Assembly: GCF_031143425.1 (NCBI RefSeq)
Contig: NC_090447.1
Coordinates: 30,284,238 to 30,348,237, forward strand
Origin: Pleurodeles waltl
Taxonomy: Eukaryota > Chordata > Amphibia > Caudata > Salamandridae
Length of the DNA: 64,000 bases
Reading direction: 5' to 3'
Shown: positions 34,745 through 46,332 of the stretch, piece after piece
How the letters are laid out: the number at the start of each line of letters is the position of its first letter
Numbering within the stretch: the first letter of the stretch is position 1
Position numbers and translations under genes: made by a program
The notes under the pieces: generated by a model
What the model saw: the letters and a program-made list of their open reading frames with translations, nothing else
What the model was told of the DNA's origin: nothing
Databases searched by the model: none

Positions 34745-36522
34745 GTACAAACTGAGACATTGGGCCCAGTGCTTCGGTTTTGTCTGTGTTGAGATTCAGG
34801 CAGTTGTCCTTCATCCAGGCTGTGGCGTTCTTTATGTAGTTGTGAAAGTTGGTTTTCGTAGTAGTAGGGTCCGCTGAGAGTGAGAGGTCGAGCTGGGTGT
34901 CATCGGTCTAGGAGATTATGTTGATGTCGTAGGCTCTGACGATGTCTGCTAGTGGCGTCATGTAAATGTTGAAACGGGTGGGACTAATGGATGAGCCTTG
35001 CGCGACTCTGCAGATGGTGTGCTTTGGTTGAGAGGTGAAGGGAGGGAAATGGATCTTCTGTGTGTGCCCTGAGAGGAAGGAAGCCATCCATCGAAGAGCG
35101 TCGTCTTTGATTCTGCAGGGGTTAAGAAGGATCAGGGTGGCAGATAGTCAAGTAGTGTGTGGATGTCATCTGTCACAGCGATCATGGGTGTTTCGGTGCT
35201 GTGGTTGGCTCTGAATCCTGATTGGGAGGGGTCTAGCAGGGTGTATGTATCCAGTTATTTGGTGAGTTGGAGGTTAATGTGCTTCTCCAGGTTCTTGGCA
35301 GGAAATGGAAGTAGCGAGATAGGGTGATAGTTCTGGAGGTCGTTGGGTCTGTGGAAGGTTTCTTGAGAAGGGGTCGGACCTCTGTGTGTTCCATGCATTG
35401 GGGAAGGTGGCTGTGGCAATGAATGTGTTGAGGATGGTGGTGAGCTGGTGATGGATCTCATCGTTTCTGAGGTCGGAGAGTCAATGGGGGCACGGGTCAG
35501 CGGGTGCTCCTGAGTGGATGGAGCTCATTAGGGCTTTTGTGTTCGCTGTGCTGATTAGTTACCATGTGGCGAGCCAGTGGTCGGTGAGGTGGGGATGCTG
35601 AGGAGGTCGGTGGCTTGGGACTCAAAATTTCTGTAAATAATGGCTATCTTGTTGCGGAAGTGGTCTGCACGAGCGTTGCAAAGTTCTTGTGAGGAAGGGA
35701 TTGTGTTTTCTGTGGCTGATGTGTAGCTGAACTCTCTGATGATGGCGAAGAGTTCCTTGGTCGGGTTGACACTGACCTTGATGCAGTGTGTCAGGGCCTT
35801 CTTTTTTGCATCTTTGAGGAGGTGGCGGTAGCTATTGAGGGCAGACTTGAAGGTGGTTCTATCACTCTTGTTTCTCCTGGAGTGCCATTTTCTTTCCATT
35901 TCTTTGCATCTGTGTTTAGCTGCACTGAGTTCTGGAGTGTTCCAACTGGCTCGTTTGCTGGGACTGTTTGTTCTGGCTCGTTTGGTGGGGGCGACTGTTG
36001 GCAGCACAGGTGATCCAGGCGTTGAAGTTCTCTATTGCTTGGCTGAGGTTGGTGGAAGCATTGGGCTGGGAGAGGCTGAAGGCATCTGTCCATTAATGTT
36101 GGGTGACCTTGGTCCAGCTGCGGACTGGGGCGCTGTGGCCGTTGGGGTAGTGCGAGGGGATAATGTGTTGGTAAAGTGTATGATGTAATGATTGGACCAG
36201 GTAAGTTCACTGGTGTGGCTGTATCTGATTCTGTTGCTGAATGTGAAGATTGGGTCCAGCGTGTGTCCAGCTCTGTGCATGGGGTGTGCTACTAACTGCT
36301 TGAGTCCGATGTTGTGCATACATTCCCGGAGGTCAGTGGAGTTGGGGTCTATGAGGTCATTCAGGTGAAAATTATGGTCTACCAGGAAGATGCAGTGTTC
36401 GCTTTCAATGGTGAGCAGGGTGATGAATTCTGTGATGGTGTCACTGAGGCCGGTCTGTGGTCTGAATGCGAGGCTGCCTCTGAGAAGAGCACAAACTCAT
36501 TTGCTGACTGCCTCAAGGTTCA
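34745..36522 (-). mobile_element. L2/CR1-type LINE fragment B, minus strand, decayed
   Basis: Reading the minus strand from about 36520: the endonuclease C-terminal part ('HPMHRAGHTLDPIFTFSN', about 36270, matching the family 'THRxGHTLDLIF'), a basic linker ('EMERKWHSRRNKSDRTTFKS', about 35880), RT fingers ('NYHPISLLPFPAKNLEKHIN', about 35300), 'SGFRANHSTETPM' (about 35200), the palm 'AQGSSISPTRFNIY' (about 34980), and the catalytic box read as stop-TDD (about 34910) instead of YADD. It then continues to 'LNTDKTEALGPM' (about 34765). Open blocks of 150 and 139 codons survive, but stops and shifts break the protein. It overlaps fragment A in content, so it is a separate insertion. Confidence 0.8.
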
Positions 36523-37503
36523 TTGCTGAGCCCCACCCTCTTCAATGCTTACTAGATCCCTCTAGCTAACTTCATCCAAGCACACATCAACATCCTCTTC
36601 TACACTGAAAATACACAACTCATACCTTCCTCTCGGACAAGACCCCCCATACAAGAAACAAGTTCATCGCCTGCATGACTAAAGTCGCTAACTGGATGGA
36701 AGCTAACTGTCCAAAGCTCAACACAGACAAAGGAGAAGTAGTGATCTTCATCAAGAACACCTTGCCATGAAACTTCAACTGCTATCTGGCAGACCTCAGA
36801 CCTACACCCAGCACCCAGGACAAGAACCTCAGAATCTTCACTGATAGCCAACTGGACATTACCACAAAAGTCAATACCATCACTGCATCCTGCTTCCACA
36901 CCTTAAAGATGCTGAGGAAGATCTTGAAATGCCTCCCAAGCAACACTAGAAAAACTGTCACTCACGCCCTAGTCACCGGCAAAATGGACTACAGGAACAT
37001 TCTTTAACCCAGGATCACTAAGCAGAAGGCTATAATCCACCCAGAACTCAGCAACCAGACTCATCCTCAACCTCCTGCGTATAAATCACATCACATCACA
37101 CCACACCTCAGAGAGCAACACTGTCTCCCGATACCCAACTGCCCTCATTTCAAACTCAAAACACGCATCCAAGGCAGTACACTACGTAATCCCCACCTAG
37201 CTCAACAGCCACATCTCCTTCCACCAACCACCCAGACACCTCTGCTCAGCAGGATTCCCACTCACACACTTCCCATGCGTACAAAGAAGCAGATAAGGAG
37301 GACGGGCATCCTCTTACATTGCTCCTAAAGTGTGGCACCACCTCTGACTCCACATCAGAGCCTCCCCCTCTCTTCCTGATGTCCACAAGACACAGAAGAC
37401 CTGGCTTTTCAATGAACCTAGGCAGTGTTAAGCGCACACACCTGTCAGCACCAGGACACCCTCACAAGAGACAGTGTGCTTTACAAATGCAAATAACATA
37501 TGC
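36523..37503 (+). mobile_element. LINE fragment C: plus-strand RT palm to 3' end
   Basis: It starts abruptly in the palm at 'LPQGSLLSPTLFNAY' (about 36510-36554). The expected YADD box reads YTEN ('FYTENTQLI', about 36602-36626), so the catalytic site is lost. Thumb and C-terminal remnants follow, for example the 'KTWLFNEP' signature near 37400, and it ends in 'gtgctttacaaatgcaaata' near 37495, an L2-style 3' tail. It lies head to head with fragment B. Both contain the palm region but differ in sequence, so they derive from different source copies. Confidence 0.75.
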
Positions 37504-39042
37504 AGAGGAACATGCTGTCATATTGTTGCTGAAAGATCATGATACACTAGTACACCAGTGAGACTGATTGGTTTTGCCAATGCTTGTTTGTTGCTTTTCA
37601 TTTTTGGCATTGTGAGGGAAAAAAGAAATGGAAGATTAAGGACAGAGTTAGAGAAATTAAAGGAAATCATCTGGGACAGCAATCTTTGAATGATATTGCA
37701 ATAGTTTATCATTGTTTACAAGGTCACTATCATATTTAGAACCAACTTGTCACCCATCTTGGATTGGTACAACAATGTATGGGTCATTGAAGAGGGGCCT
37801 CTGCGTCACCCATATCTCACGGATATTCATTGGCCTTGAGTTAAATAGGGGCCCCTTTGAAGGTTTGCGGCCTCCCTGGGGGATTGTGGCCCCAGCGGAG
37901 CAGGGGCTGCAGGGGCCTGCATTACACCCCTGACCAGTGTGTAAACAGGGGTTTACGCACAGGACAGAATTAACCACCCAACTCATAATCAAACTCTAAG
38001 TCTGCCTGGATACCAAGGAAAAATCTTGAGAGTGAACATCTCATATTTAACTCTTTCAGATTCTTACCTTGATTGTTGCGTAATTCTACAACTCAGGACA
38101 TTTGAAGTATCCTGCTGCCTTTCAGCCTCAAGCTTCTCTTTTTAGGTAGTACCACTGACTACCAATGTTCTTCTGATAGGGTTACCAAGCGTGAGGATAA
38201 TCATGCCTGCTTCTGATTTCATCCTTTCTGGGCCTTTAGTAGCTAACCTAATGACTTTCAAACCCTCAGCTGTGCTGGGAAACCTCTCCTAAAACTTCAT
38301 CAAAATGTTAACTCTGGTTTATCTCTCTCGCCTTCTCTCCACCCAAACCCTGATTTTGGCCGCACTAGCACTAAGTTATAGTTTCAACAACATTTGAACA
38401 TTATTCAAGATGGAGGAAGACTTGAGTTCCCTTTGTTTTATGATGTTGTCTTCATGCTCCAGAACTTTGGTCTCCAGCAGAACAACTCGCTCACATATGT
38501 TCTGTATTTCAAGCTTAGATTATTTTCTAAAACTTTGCATCACTCTTCGAGGCTCAAAGGTCCCGGATAGACCATGCAAGATCCTTGTGGTTGCTACAGT
38601 TGTCTCTGGTATCAGAGGCACAGATCTCCTTACCCCTCGCTTCTGCTGTCTGGATCACTGACTTCCACTGGTGCAAGGAGAATCATCTCCAGCTGCTCAT
38701 CCCATTGTCCTCTCTTTGGCGCTGCTCCCTATGTCTTCCCAATGCCTCAGCCACGTGCAGCGTGGGACTTCTGTTTCAATACAGGAGTTGTCCCCTCGCA
38801 GGGCTGGCTCAGGCTTGCAAGATTGACAACCTCTGAGCATGGCCCTTTCTGCAGTGTCCTGATTATTACCATCTTGACTTCGACCCACCAGTCCGTAGAT
38901 ACTAACATTTGTAGGATCCCTTGGAGTGGAAATCCTCACTTTTATGATTCTCTCTTCGCTGTATGGTCACCTTCCACGGTCAACCACATGCTGATTTTTT
39001 TAGTTCTCTCAGCTCAAGAAACACAAAGTTCTGTCAAAGGAA
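37504..39042. other. no gene seen; repeat fragments
   Basis: 37574-37588 carries 'ttgccaatgcttgtt', also seen at 9553 and 56529. 37775-37940 ('gccccagcggagcaggggct', 'cctgcattacacccctgac') resembles a newt dispersed repeat from memory. On the minus strand around 38580-38400 a short heptad-like frame ('LEIQNICERVVLLETKVLEH') could be a retrotransposon ORF1 coiled coil. Nothing is strong enough to call a gene. Confidence 0.35.
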
Positions 39043-39045
39043 TTA

Positions 39046-39203
39046 GGGCCTGATGTAGATATTGGCGAACAAGTTACTCCGTCAGATATCCCATCCGTCA
39101 AAATCTAAATCCCACAGAATATTATGGGATTTAGATTTCAGTGGCGGGATATCCGTCACCGTTGTGACGGAGTAACTTGTCCGCCAATATCTAAATCAGG
39201 GCC
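39046..39203. mobile_element. 158-bp palindromic MITE, Harbinger type
   Basis: The element begins 'gggcctgatgtagatattgg' and ends 'ccaatatctaaatcagggcc', long inverted repeats that continue through 'acaagttactccgtca'/'tgacggagtaacttgt'. The centre is also palindromic ('aaatccc' / 'gggattt'). It is flanked by TTA on both sides (39043-39045 and 39204-39206), the 3-bp TWA target duplication used by PIF/Harbinger transposases. It encodes nothing and would depend on a transposase in trans. Confidence 0.9.
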
Positions 39204-39206
39204 TTA

Positions 39207-39945
39207 GTCTGTAGTTATATCTTGGGTATAGGCCCACATTGACAAAAGGGATCAGTGTCTGTTTTTTGAAGTAGCACCTCCCCACTCTACTGCCATTGTA
39301 GGAGCCGGGGTCCCAGAAATGCCGGGCCACTTCAGTATGTACCCGCACCACCTCCCAGGAAACTACTTACATAGTTACTGGTCAACAAACGGAGGGCTTT
39401 GAGGCACCGGGGCAGGGCAAGGAGCCATCTTTCTGGTACACATGAGCTTGGCTGCTTCTGAATAGGCATCAGAGTACTTTCTCTTAGTTGGTAAAATGTC
39501 TCACCACCCCAGTCCAAGAACAGCCTCCAATCTTTGTGTTAGGAGGAGGCCCTTGACCTGTACAGCAGAGGGTAGAGATCTCACAACCCATCCAGTGATG
39601 GACATTCATGCAGGCAGCTCCTCACCGAGAGCAGGGCAGAGCACGGCTCTCAGAGCAGTAGAGCTCTTGGTGATGGGCAGTAGGACATTGGTCAGGTCCC
39701 CACGAGGCTTCACAGCACTTACGCTAAATGTTAGGGACACTCAAGCAGGAACAGTGGTAGAACTGCTTGTTTCTGTACAGGTTGGTCCTACTGCTTGGCT
39801 ATGGAGCAAGCCCTCTTGGTATACTCTCGAGCCCCTGGGCTTAGGTTGTCAGACAATGGCCACTCTGTGGAATTTACCATATAGGCCCCGAACCCCAGCA
39901 ATGTATGAGCAGAGGTATTTACTGGTCCAAAGGGGAAGGAGGTCC
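39207..39945. other. no gene seen
   Basis: Ordinary mixed sequence. The 153-codon plus-strand open frame at 39496-39957 shows no motif and runs into the 50-bp array. A 'gtccccacgaggcttcac' stretch has no recognised meaning. Confidence 0.35.
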
Positions 39946-39949
39946 TGTT

Positions 39950-40440
39950 ATTCATAATCCATGCTGCTTCCAGGCTCTGTGGAGGGTGGATCTTCGAGTA
40001 TAAATAATTCATGCTGCTTCCGGTCTTGGTAGGGGGAGAAACTTCGAGTATTAATAATTCATGCTGCTTCCGGTCTTGGTAGGGGGAAGAACTTTGAGTA
40101 TTAATAATGCATGCTGCTTCCGGCCTTGGTAGGGGAGGAGCTTCGATTATTAATAATTCATGCTGCTTCCAGACTCTGTGGATGGTGGATCTTCTGTTAT
40201 TAATAATTCATGATGCTTCCAGGCTCTGTGGAGGGTGGATCTTCGAGTATTAATAATTCATGATGCTTCCAGGCTAGGCAGAGGAGAGGAGGTTCTTTAA
40301 AATAATAATGCATGTGGCTTCCAAACTTGGCAATGAGTAGTAGATACTTTTATTTATAATTCATGCTGCTACCAGGCTTGATGGAGAGGGGCTTAGTTTT
40401 TTAATAATTCAGGCTACTCCCATCCTTGACAGGAGGTACA
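39950..40440. repeat. 50-bp minisatellite, about 10 units
   Basis: 'atgctgcttc' recurs at 39961 and 40011, and the 50-bp phase continues. The consensus is near 'taataattcatgctgcttcc' + 'ggtcttggtagggggag' + 'aacttcgagtat'. Central units are similar, while units after 40290 are strongly diverged and shorter. Confidence 0.9.
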
Positions 40441-41021
40441 GCAAGGTGTGTTGAGGAGGAGCATCTCTTTAGACTCACCAACTACCGATAGTATCTAAGA
40501 TGGTTCTGCCTGGGGAGCTATGGACGTTGTCTGGTAAGGATATTCTTGTAGGTAAGGCAGATGCTTGGCCACACAACATGCTCTTATGTGGTCATGCGGG
40601 AAAGCACCTCCTGAAAGGAACCTCCACTTACCATATGTGACTGGGAAAGTGGTCTTACCTGTTGTGTTAACCTAATTTGCTTGTTGTTTAATGCTACATG
40701 TAACTTTCTAGTTACACTGATCAGGATATGCTTGTGTAGTGAGTAGGCTTTACACTGTGGTCTTTGGTGTAGCACTTCCTGCAGCTGGGAACTCAAACAT
40801 GGCACAGAAGCTGCCCCCCTCCAGGAGTCTAGGGATGAGTACTTCCCAGGAAGATTACCCAACCTATATCTTATTCCGTCTAAAGTAAAGCATGAAACTG
40901 TAGACTATGGGGATAGAACTTGCCTTTACCCACCAACCCTGTCACACAAAATTAAAAATGTTTCAGGGTATTATCTTCTGAGGCTTAGGGCTTCCCCCTC
41001 GCAGCCCTCAAGCACATCCGG
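40441..41021. other. no gene seen
   Basis: Spacer between the 50-bp array and the hAT element. I see no coding motif or repeat family in it. Confidence 0.4.
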
Positions 41022-41029
41022 GTAACAAT

Positions 41030-41515
41030 TAGGGCTGGGTGGAGTTCGCGGAGCTTTGCTACACGGAACTCCGCAAAGTGCTAAAAAACTCCACTGCTCT
41101 GCGTGGCGTTCCGCGAGTGGCGGAGTTTGGGTATGGCGCACTGTTTGCACTGATTTCCAGCGCAGGAGTTTCTTCTGTGCTGTAAAATCAGTGTGAACGG
41201 CATCAGGCGGAGCGCCAGAGGGCTCTAACTTCTTTTTGCCGCTTGAGTCGATTTTGTACTTGAGCAGCAGCTTCCTCAACGCGAGCAGCAGCTTTCTCAC
41301 CGCGAGCGGTCACGGCCTACTGCGACCGCCTGCATTCAGAAATCTCGCTTGACAACTTAGCGATTTCGCATGCTCACCAACTTAACGTGGGCGAGCGAGA
41401 GAAAATACTCGGCTCTGCGTCACTTCACAGAGTTTTTCGGAACTTTGCAATCCGCGCGGAGTGGGGAAAACTCTGCGAAGTCCGCCAGCGGAGCAAAATT
41501 CTTTGCCCTCCCCTA
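41030..41515. mobile_element. non-autonomous hAT transposon, 486 bp
   Basis: A perfect 8-bp target duplication GTAACAAT flanks the element (41022-41029 and 41516-41523). The ends are an imperfect inverted repeat: 'tagggctgggtggag' on the left against 'taggggagggcaaag' read inward from the right. An 8-bp duplication and TAGGG-type ends are hallmarks of the hAT superfamily. The element is CpG-rich and full of GCGGAG/CTCCGC words in both orientations near both ends, which may be subterminal transposase-binding repeats. There is no transposase; the minus-strand 109-codon frame crossing its left end is not hAT-like. Confidence 0.9.
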
Positions 41516-41523
41516 GTAACAAT

Positions 41524-42090
41524 GCAGTTTGTTTTCTGTTTTGAGACCTGACCCCTAAACAGAATATGCCCTGTCACTTGTGACAAGATACTATTTTGAA
41601 GAAAAAAAACTCTAAAAAGGGGCTTTTAGGCTTCCCATTACCTACCATTGGCCTGTTTCATAATCTCATTTCCTTCCTTTTCATTGGTGAGCGCGTGTGA
41701 ACGCCAGCCCGCAAAACCTTGTCGCTGTGTGTTTTTGTTTTCTTCTCTGGAGCATGGATCCAGTACTGATTGATTTCTCGAGGAGTGTTCTTCTCTGATG
41801 CTTGAGCTCAGGTTGTGCTGCTTTTGTTTTGCTTGCAAGACACCTTGAAACCATTAAAGTTGACGTTTGTGTTCCCAGTATTTCCAAGAGCTGAGCAAAC
41901 AACTAGCAATAACAAAACTTTGTGGCATGAAACCAATTTCTGAAACATGCATTTCAGCCGCCTGTCGCTTTTATTGATGATGATGCAGTTAACACACGCG
42001 TTTGTTCAAGGCTGCTGCCAGGCAGGGTGTGTTGTTCTGAATTAATGTTTTCCGCTGTGTCAGATTAGCTTATTGGTTGGTTACCTCTTT
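41524..42090. other. no gene seen
   Basis: Unique-looking sequence between the hAT element and the 38-bp array; no exon or repeat recognised. Confidence 0.4.
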
Positions 42091-42091
42091 C

Positions 42092-45040
42092 CCATCCACC
42101 GCTACCTTCTAAAATCACCCTCACCTCCCTTTACCTCTATCCGCCGAACCCTCAAGTCACCCTCACCTCCCTTCATCTCTACCCACTCCCGAACCCTCCA
42201 GTCACCCTACCCTCCCTTTACCACCACTGAACCCTCACCCTTACCTCCCTTCATCTCTACCCACTCCTGAACCCTCAAGTCACCACCACCGATCGCTCAA
42301 GTCACCGTCACCTCCCTTTACCTCTATCCGCCCGAAACCTCAAGTCACCCTCACCTCCCTTTACCACCAGTGAACCCTCACCTCCTTTCATCTCCACCCA
42401 CTCCCGAACCCTCAAGTCACCCTCACCTCCCTTTACCCCCTTCGAACCCTCAAGTCACCCTCACCTCCCTTTACCTATACTCACTCCCAAATCCTCAGGT
42501 CACCCTACCTTCCCTTTACCACCACCGAACCCTCAAGTCACCCTCACCTCCCTTTACCACCACCGAACCCTCAAGTCACCCTCACCTCCCTTTACCACCA
42601 CTGAACCCTCAAGTCACCCTCACCTCCCTTTACCACCACTGAACCCTCAAGTCACCCTCACCTCCCTTTACCTCTATCCACCCGAACCCTCAAGTCGTCC
42701 TCACCTCCTTCATCTCTACCCACTCCTGAACCCTCAAGTCACCGTCGCCTTCCTTTACCTATACTCACTCCCAAACCCTAAAGTCACCCTAACCTTCCTT
42801 TACCACCACCTCACCTCCCTTTATCACTCCGGAACCCTCAAGTCACCCTCATCTCCCTTCATCTCTACCCACTCCTGAACCCTCAAGTCACCCTCGCCTC
42901 CCTTTACCCCTACCAACCCCTGAACCTTCAAGTCACTCTCACCTCCCTTTACCACCACCGAACCCTCACTTCCCTTTACCACCACCGAACCCTCAAGTCA
43001 CCCTCACCTCCCTTTACCACTCCCGAACCCTCAAGTCACCCTCACCTCCCTTTACCACCCCGAACCCTCAAGTCACCTTCACCTCCCTTTACCACTCCCG
43101 AACCCTCAAGTCACCCTCGCGTCTCTTTACCACCACCAAACCTTCAAGTCACCCTCACCTCCCTTTAACTCTACTCACCCCGGAGCCCTAAAGTCACCCT
43201 CATCTACCTTTACCTTCTACCATCCCAGAGCCCTCAAGTCACACTTACCTCCTTTTACCTCTATCCGCCCGAACCCTCAAGTCACCCTCAACTCCCATCA
43301 TCTCTACCCACTCCTGAACCCTCAAGTCACCGTCACCTCATCTCTCCCAACCCCTGAACCTTCAAGTCACTCTCACCTCCCTTTACCCCTACCGACCCCT
43401 GAACCTTCAACTCACTCTCACCTCCCTTTACCTCTACCCATCTCCAGTCCTCAAGTCACCCTCACCTCCCTTCATCTCTACCCACTCCCAAATCTCCAAG
43501 TCACCTTCACCTTTCTTTACCTCTACCCACTCTGGAACCCTCAAGTCACCGTCACCCTCCTTTACCTCTACTGACTCCCAAGCCCTCAAGTCACGCTCAC
43601 CTCCCGTTACCACTCCCGAACCCTCAAGTTACCCTCACCTCCCTTTAACTGTACTCATTCCCAGCCCTCAAGTCACCCTCACCTCCCTTTACCACTCCCA
43701 AACCCTCGTCACCCTCACCTCCCTTTACCACTCCCGAGCCCTCAAGTCACCCTCACCACCCTTTACCACTCCCAAGCCCTCAAGTCACCCTCACCTCCCT
43801 TTACCACTCTCGAACCCTCAAGACACCTTCACCTCCCTTTACCACCACTGAACCCTCACCGTCACCTCCCTTCATCTCTACCAACTCCCGAACCAAGTCA
43901 CCTCCCTTCATCTCTATCCACTCCCGAACCCTCAAGTCACCCTCAACTCCCTTCATCTCTACCAACTCCCGAACCCTCAAGTCACCCTCACCTCCCTTGA
44001 CCCCCACCGATCCCTGAACCCTTAAGTCACCCTCACCTCTCTTCATCTCTACCGGACCCTCAAGTCACCCTCACCTACCTTTACCCCTACCAACCCCTGA
44101 ACCTTCATGTCACCCTCACCTCCCTTTACCACTCCCGAACCCTCAAGTCACCCTCACCTCCCTTTACCCCTACCGACCCCTGAACCCTCAAGTCACCCTC
44201 ACCTCCATTCATCTCTACCGAACCCTCAAGTCACCCTCACCTACCTTTAACTCTACTCACCCTGGAGCCCTAAAGTCACCCTCAGCTACCTTTACCTTCT
44301 ACCATCCCTGAGCCCTCAAGTCACACTTACCTCCTTTTACCACTCCCAACCCCTCAAGTCACCCTCACCTCCTTTTACCACTCCTGAACCCTCAAGTCAC
44401 CCTCACCTCCCTTTACCACTCCCGAACCCTCAAGTCACCCTCACCTCCCTTTACCACTCCCGAACCCTCAAGTCACCCTCACCTCCCTTTAACTCTACTC
44501 ATCCCCAGCCCTCAAGTCACCCTCACCTCCATTTACCACTCCCAAACACTCAAGTCACCCTCACCTCCCTTCATCTCTACCGAACCCTCAAGTCACCCTC
44601 ACCTACCTTTACTCCTACCAACCCCTGAACCTTCAAGTCACCCTCACCTCCCTTTACCACTCCCGAACCCTCAAGTCACCCTCACCTCCCTTCATCTCTA
44701 CCGAACCCTCAAGTCACCCTCACCTCCCTTTACCACTCCCGAACCCTCAAGTCACCCTCACCTCCCTTCATCTCTACCGAACCCTCAAGTCACCCTCACC
44801 TCCCTTTACCACTCCAGAACCCTCAAGTCACCCTCACCTCCCTTTATCTCTACCGAACCCTCAAGTCACCCTCACCTACCTTTACCCCTACCGACCCCTG
44901 AACCCTCAAGTCACCCTCACCTCCCTTCATCTCTACCGAACCCTCAAGTCACCCTCACCTACCTTTACCCCTACCATACCCCAAACCGTCAAGTCACCTC
45001 ACCCCCGTTTACCTCTAGCCACCCTCAGGCCCTCAAGTCA
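42092..45040. repeat. 38-bp pyrimidine-rich minisatellite, about 77 units
   Basis: The unit is near 'cctttaccactcccgaaccc' + 'tcaagtcaccctcacctc', with 38-bp spacing (for example 44651 and 44689). Variant units carry 'ttcatctctacc', 'tttacccctaccgacccctg' or 'tttaactctactcaccccgg'; some differ in length. The plus strand is very poor in G. The core 'agtcaccctcac.tctcttta' is shared with the 44-bp array at 48-54 kb, so the two arrays have a common origin. Confidence 0.95.
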
Positions 45041-45070
45041 GGACATGACATGATGAGGTGACAATAGCTG

Positions 45071-45288
45071 GAGAGGCAGAAGTTAGCGCTCCAGTCCTCT
45101 GATTACCGCGATGGCGGTGCACCCGGAAGTGGTTTTGCGCTAGTGGTTTAACATTTTTTTTTAAAGATTGCGACATCCGTAAAGTCCGCGGCGCACATAG
45201 ATGATGCGATTGTTGCTGATCGAGGGGAGGTTGGCGTTCCAGTCCTCTAACTACTGTGAAGGTGACGCACCCGGAAGTGATTGTGCGT
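45071..45288 (+). promoter_or_regulatory. duplicated CpG-rich block with ETS and YY1-like motifs
   Basis: 45071-45140 and 45221-45288 are two diverged copies at an offset of 148 bp (shared 'ccagtcctct', 'gcacccggaagtg', 'ttgcg'). Each contains CCCGGAAGTG, an ETS/GABP-type site, and the first also has 'gcgatggcggtg', close to the YY1 element AAnATGGCGGC. Together with the local CpG density ('aaagtccgcggcgcac'), this resembles part of a CpG-rich promoter. No transcript start or coding exon is visible immediately downstream; an LTR begins near 45480. Confidence 0.35.
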
Positions 45289-46218
45289 TATCAAACTGTA
45301 CGCAGAAGATGGACCCGCCCATTGTATAAACTTGGACCTCAGGTCGTTCCTGGAGGCGCTACGAATCACTCAGACTAGCTTTTCTGAATTAACTGTCTTC
45401 TGTCTGACCAGGTTCTTGTACAGTGTATGCCTTACTAGGAAGAAAGTCGGGCAGGACTTGTAACTAACTACAGTAGACCTGTTGGCAGCTATTCGTGGCT
45501 CGGCACTCTGGCAGTGCTTGGCACTTGTATCGTGCTCTGGTTTACTATTGTAGTGAATCCTAGTTTGTTTTAATGGGATTACAGGAGTTAGCTTAGCCTT
45601 TGGCTTGCAGACTTGTGCCCCCGTCACCTAGTGACTTTTAACCTACTTAGCTTGCTCTGTCTTAGCCCATTTAATTATTTAATTAATCTAAGATGGCTGC
45701 CTTGTTTATAGTTAGGCCACTTGTTATGCTTTGCATTATCAGTGCCACCGTGCCAAGGCGTCAAGATCAAGCACCAAAGACAAACAAACAATAGGTGTTC
45801 AGACTTAGGGGTTTTCCCTCTCTATACTTTCGAGGGATTGTTTATATTAATTGCCGTCCCAAGCATGCCTGTTATCTATTGTTTAGGAACACACCTACAT
45901 CAGGGGTCCTTGTAGATCTGTATAAATATATCACACTTTAGACAGATAATCAGAGGGATTCCGACCAGAGGGCATCGCCACCATCGCTGATATCGATGCT
46001 GCAGTCGTCTTGACGCTGAACCAGTCTTCGTGTCCCTGCGGAGTCTGAGATAGAGACCTCATTCCAAGGTGACGAGGGTTGGGGGCTCCTCTCATGGACA
46101 CGACTTTGGCAGATTAGGTTTAGCATACCCAGCTCTCCTTTAGGTAGGAGGTTAGGCCTATCATATTAGGGTATTAGGGCATATTACACATCTTATGTCT
46201 TTTATATGCTATTGCAAG

Positions 46219-46332
46219 ATGGTGGGGTTCTTCGTAATAATGACTCTCGTCTTCACGATTCTGTTTCTTGCACTGTTCATTATCCTAATCATTGCAGCCC
46301 ATGCAACATATTGCAGATTGCAGTTGTGTTAA
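46219..46332 (+). CDS. LTR-encoded 37-residue hydrophobic microprotein, copy 2
   Basis: An ATG at 46219 in strong context (AAG ATG G) opens 37 codons to TAA at 46330-46332, and the stop overlaps the AATAAA signal at 46332. Residues 4-27 are almost wholly hydrophobic (FIILIIAA at 20-27), then HA, Tyr, Cys, Arg and a short tail: a likely single membrane span. An upstream in-frame ATG at 46195 would add 8 residues. Compared with copy 1 there are no gaps, 19/37 identities and mostly conservative changes. My codon-position count of differences is 14 (first), 10 (second) and 21 (third). Being in R, it would lie in the 5' leader of element transcripts and again at the 3' end. Function unknown. Confidence 0.5.
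   Translation: MVGFFVIMTLVFTILFLALFIILIIAAHATYCRLQLC

Noticed and set aside
35786..36188. Plus-strand frames of 75 and 117 codons
   Set aside because: They are antisense shadows of the LINE B endonuclease and linker region.
42073..44046. Pro/Ser/Thr-rich frames in the 38-bp array, mucin-like at first sight
   Set aside because: Unit length is not a multiple of three and unit lengths vary, so the frame is not maintained; no signal peptide or flanking exon.
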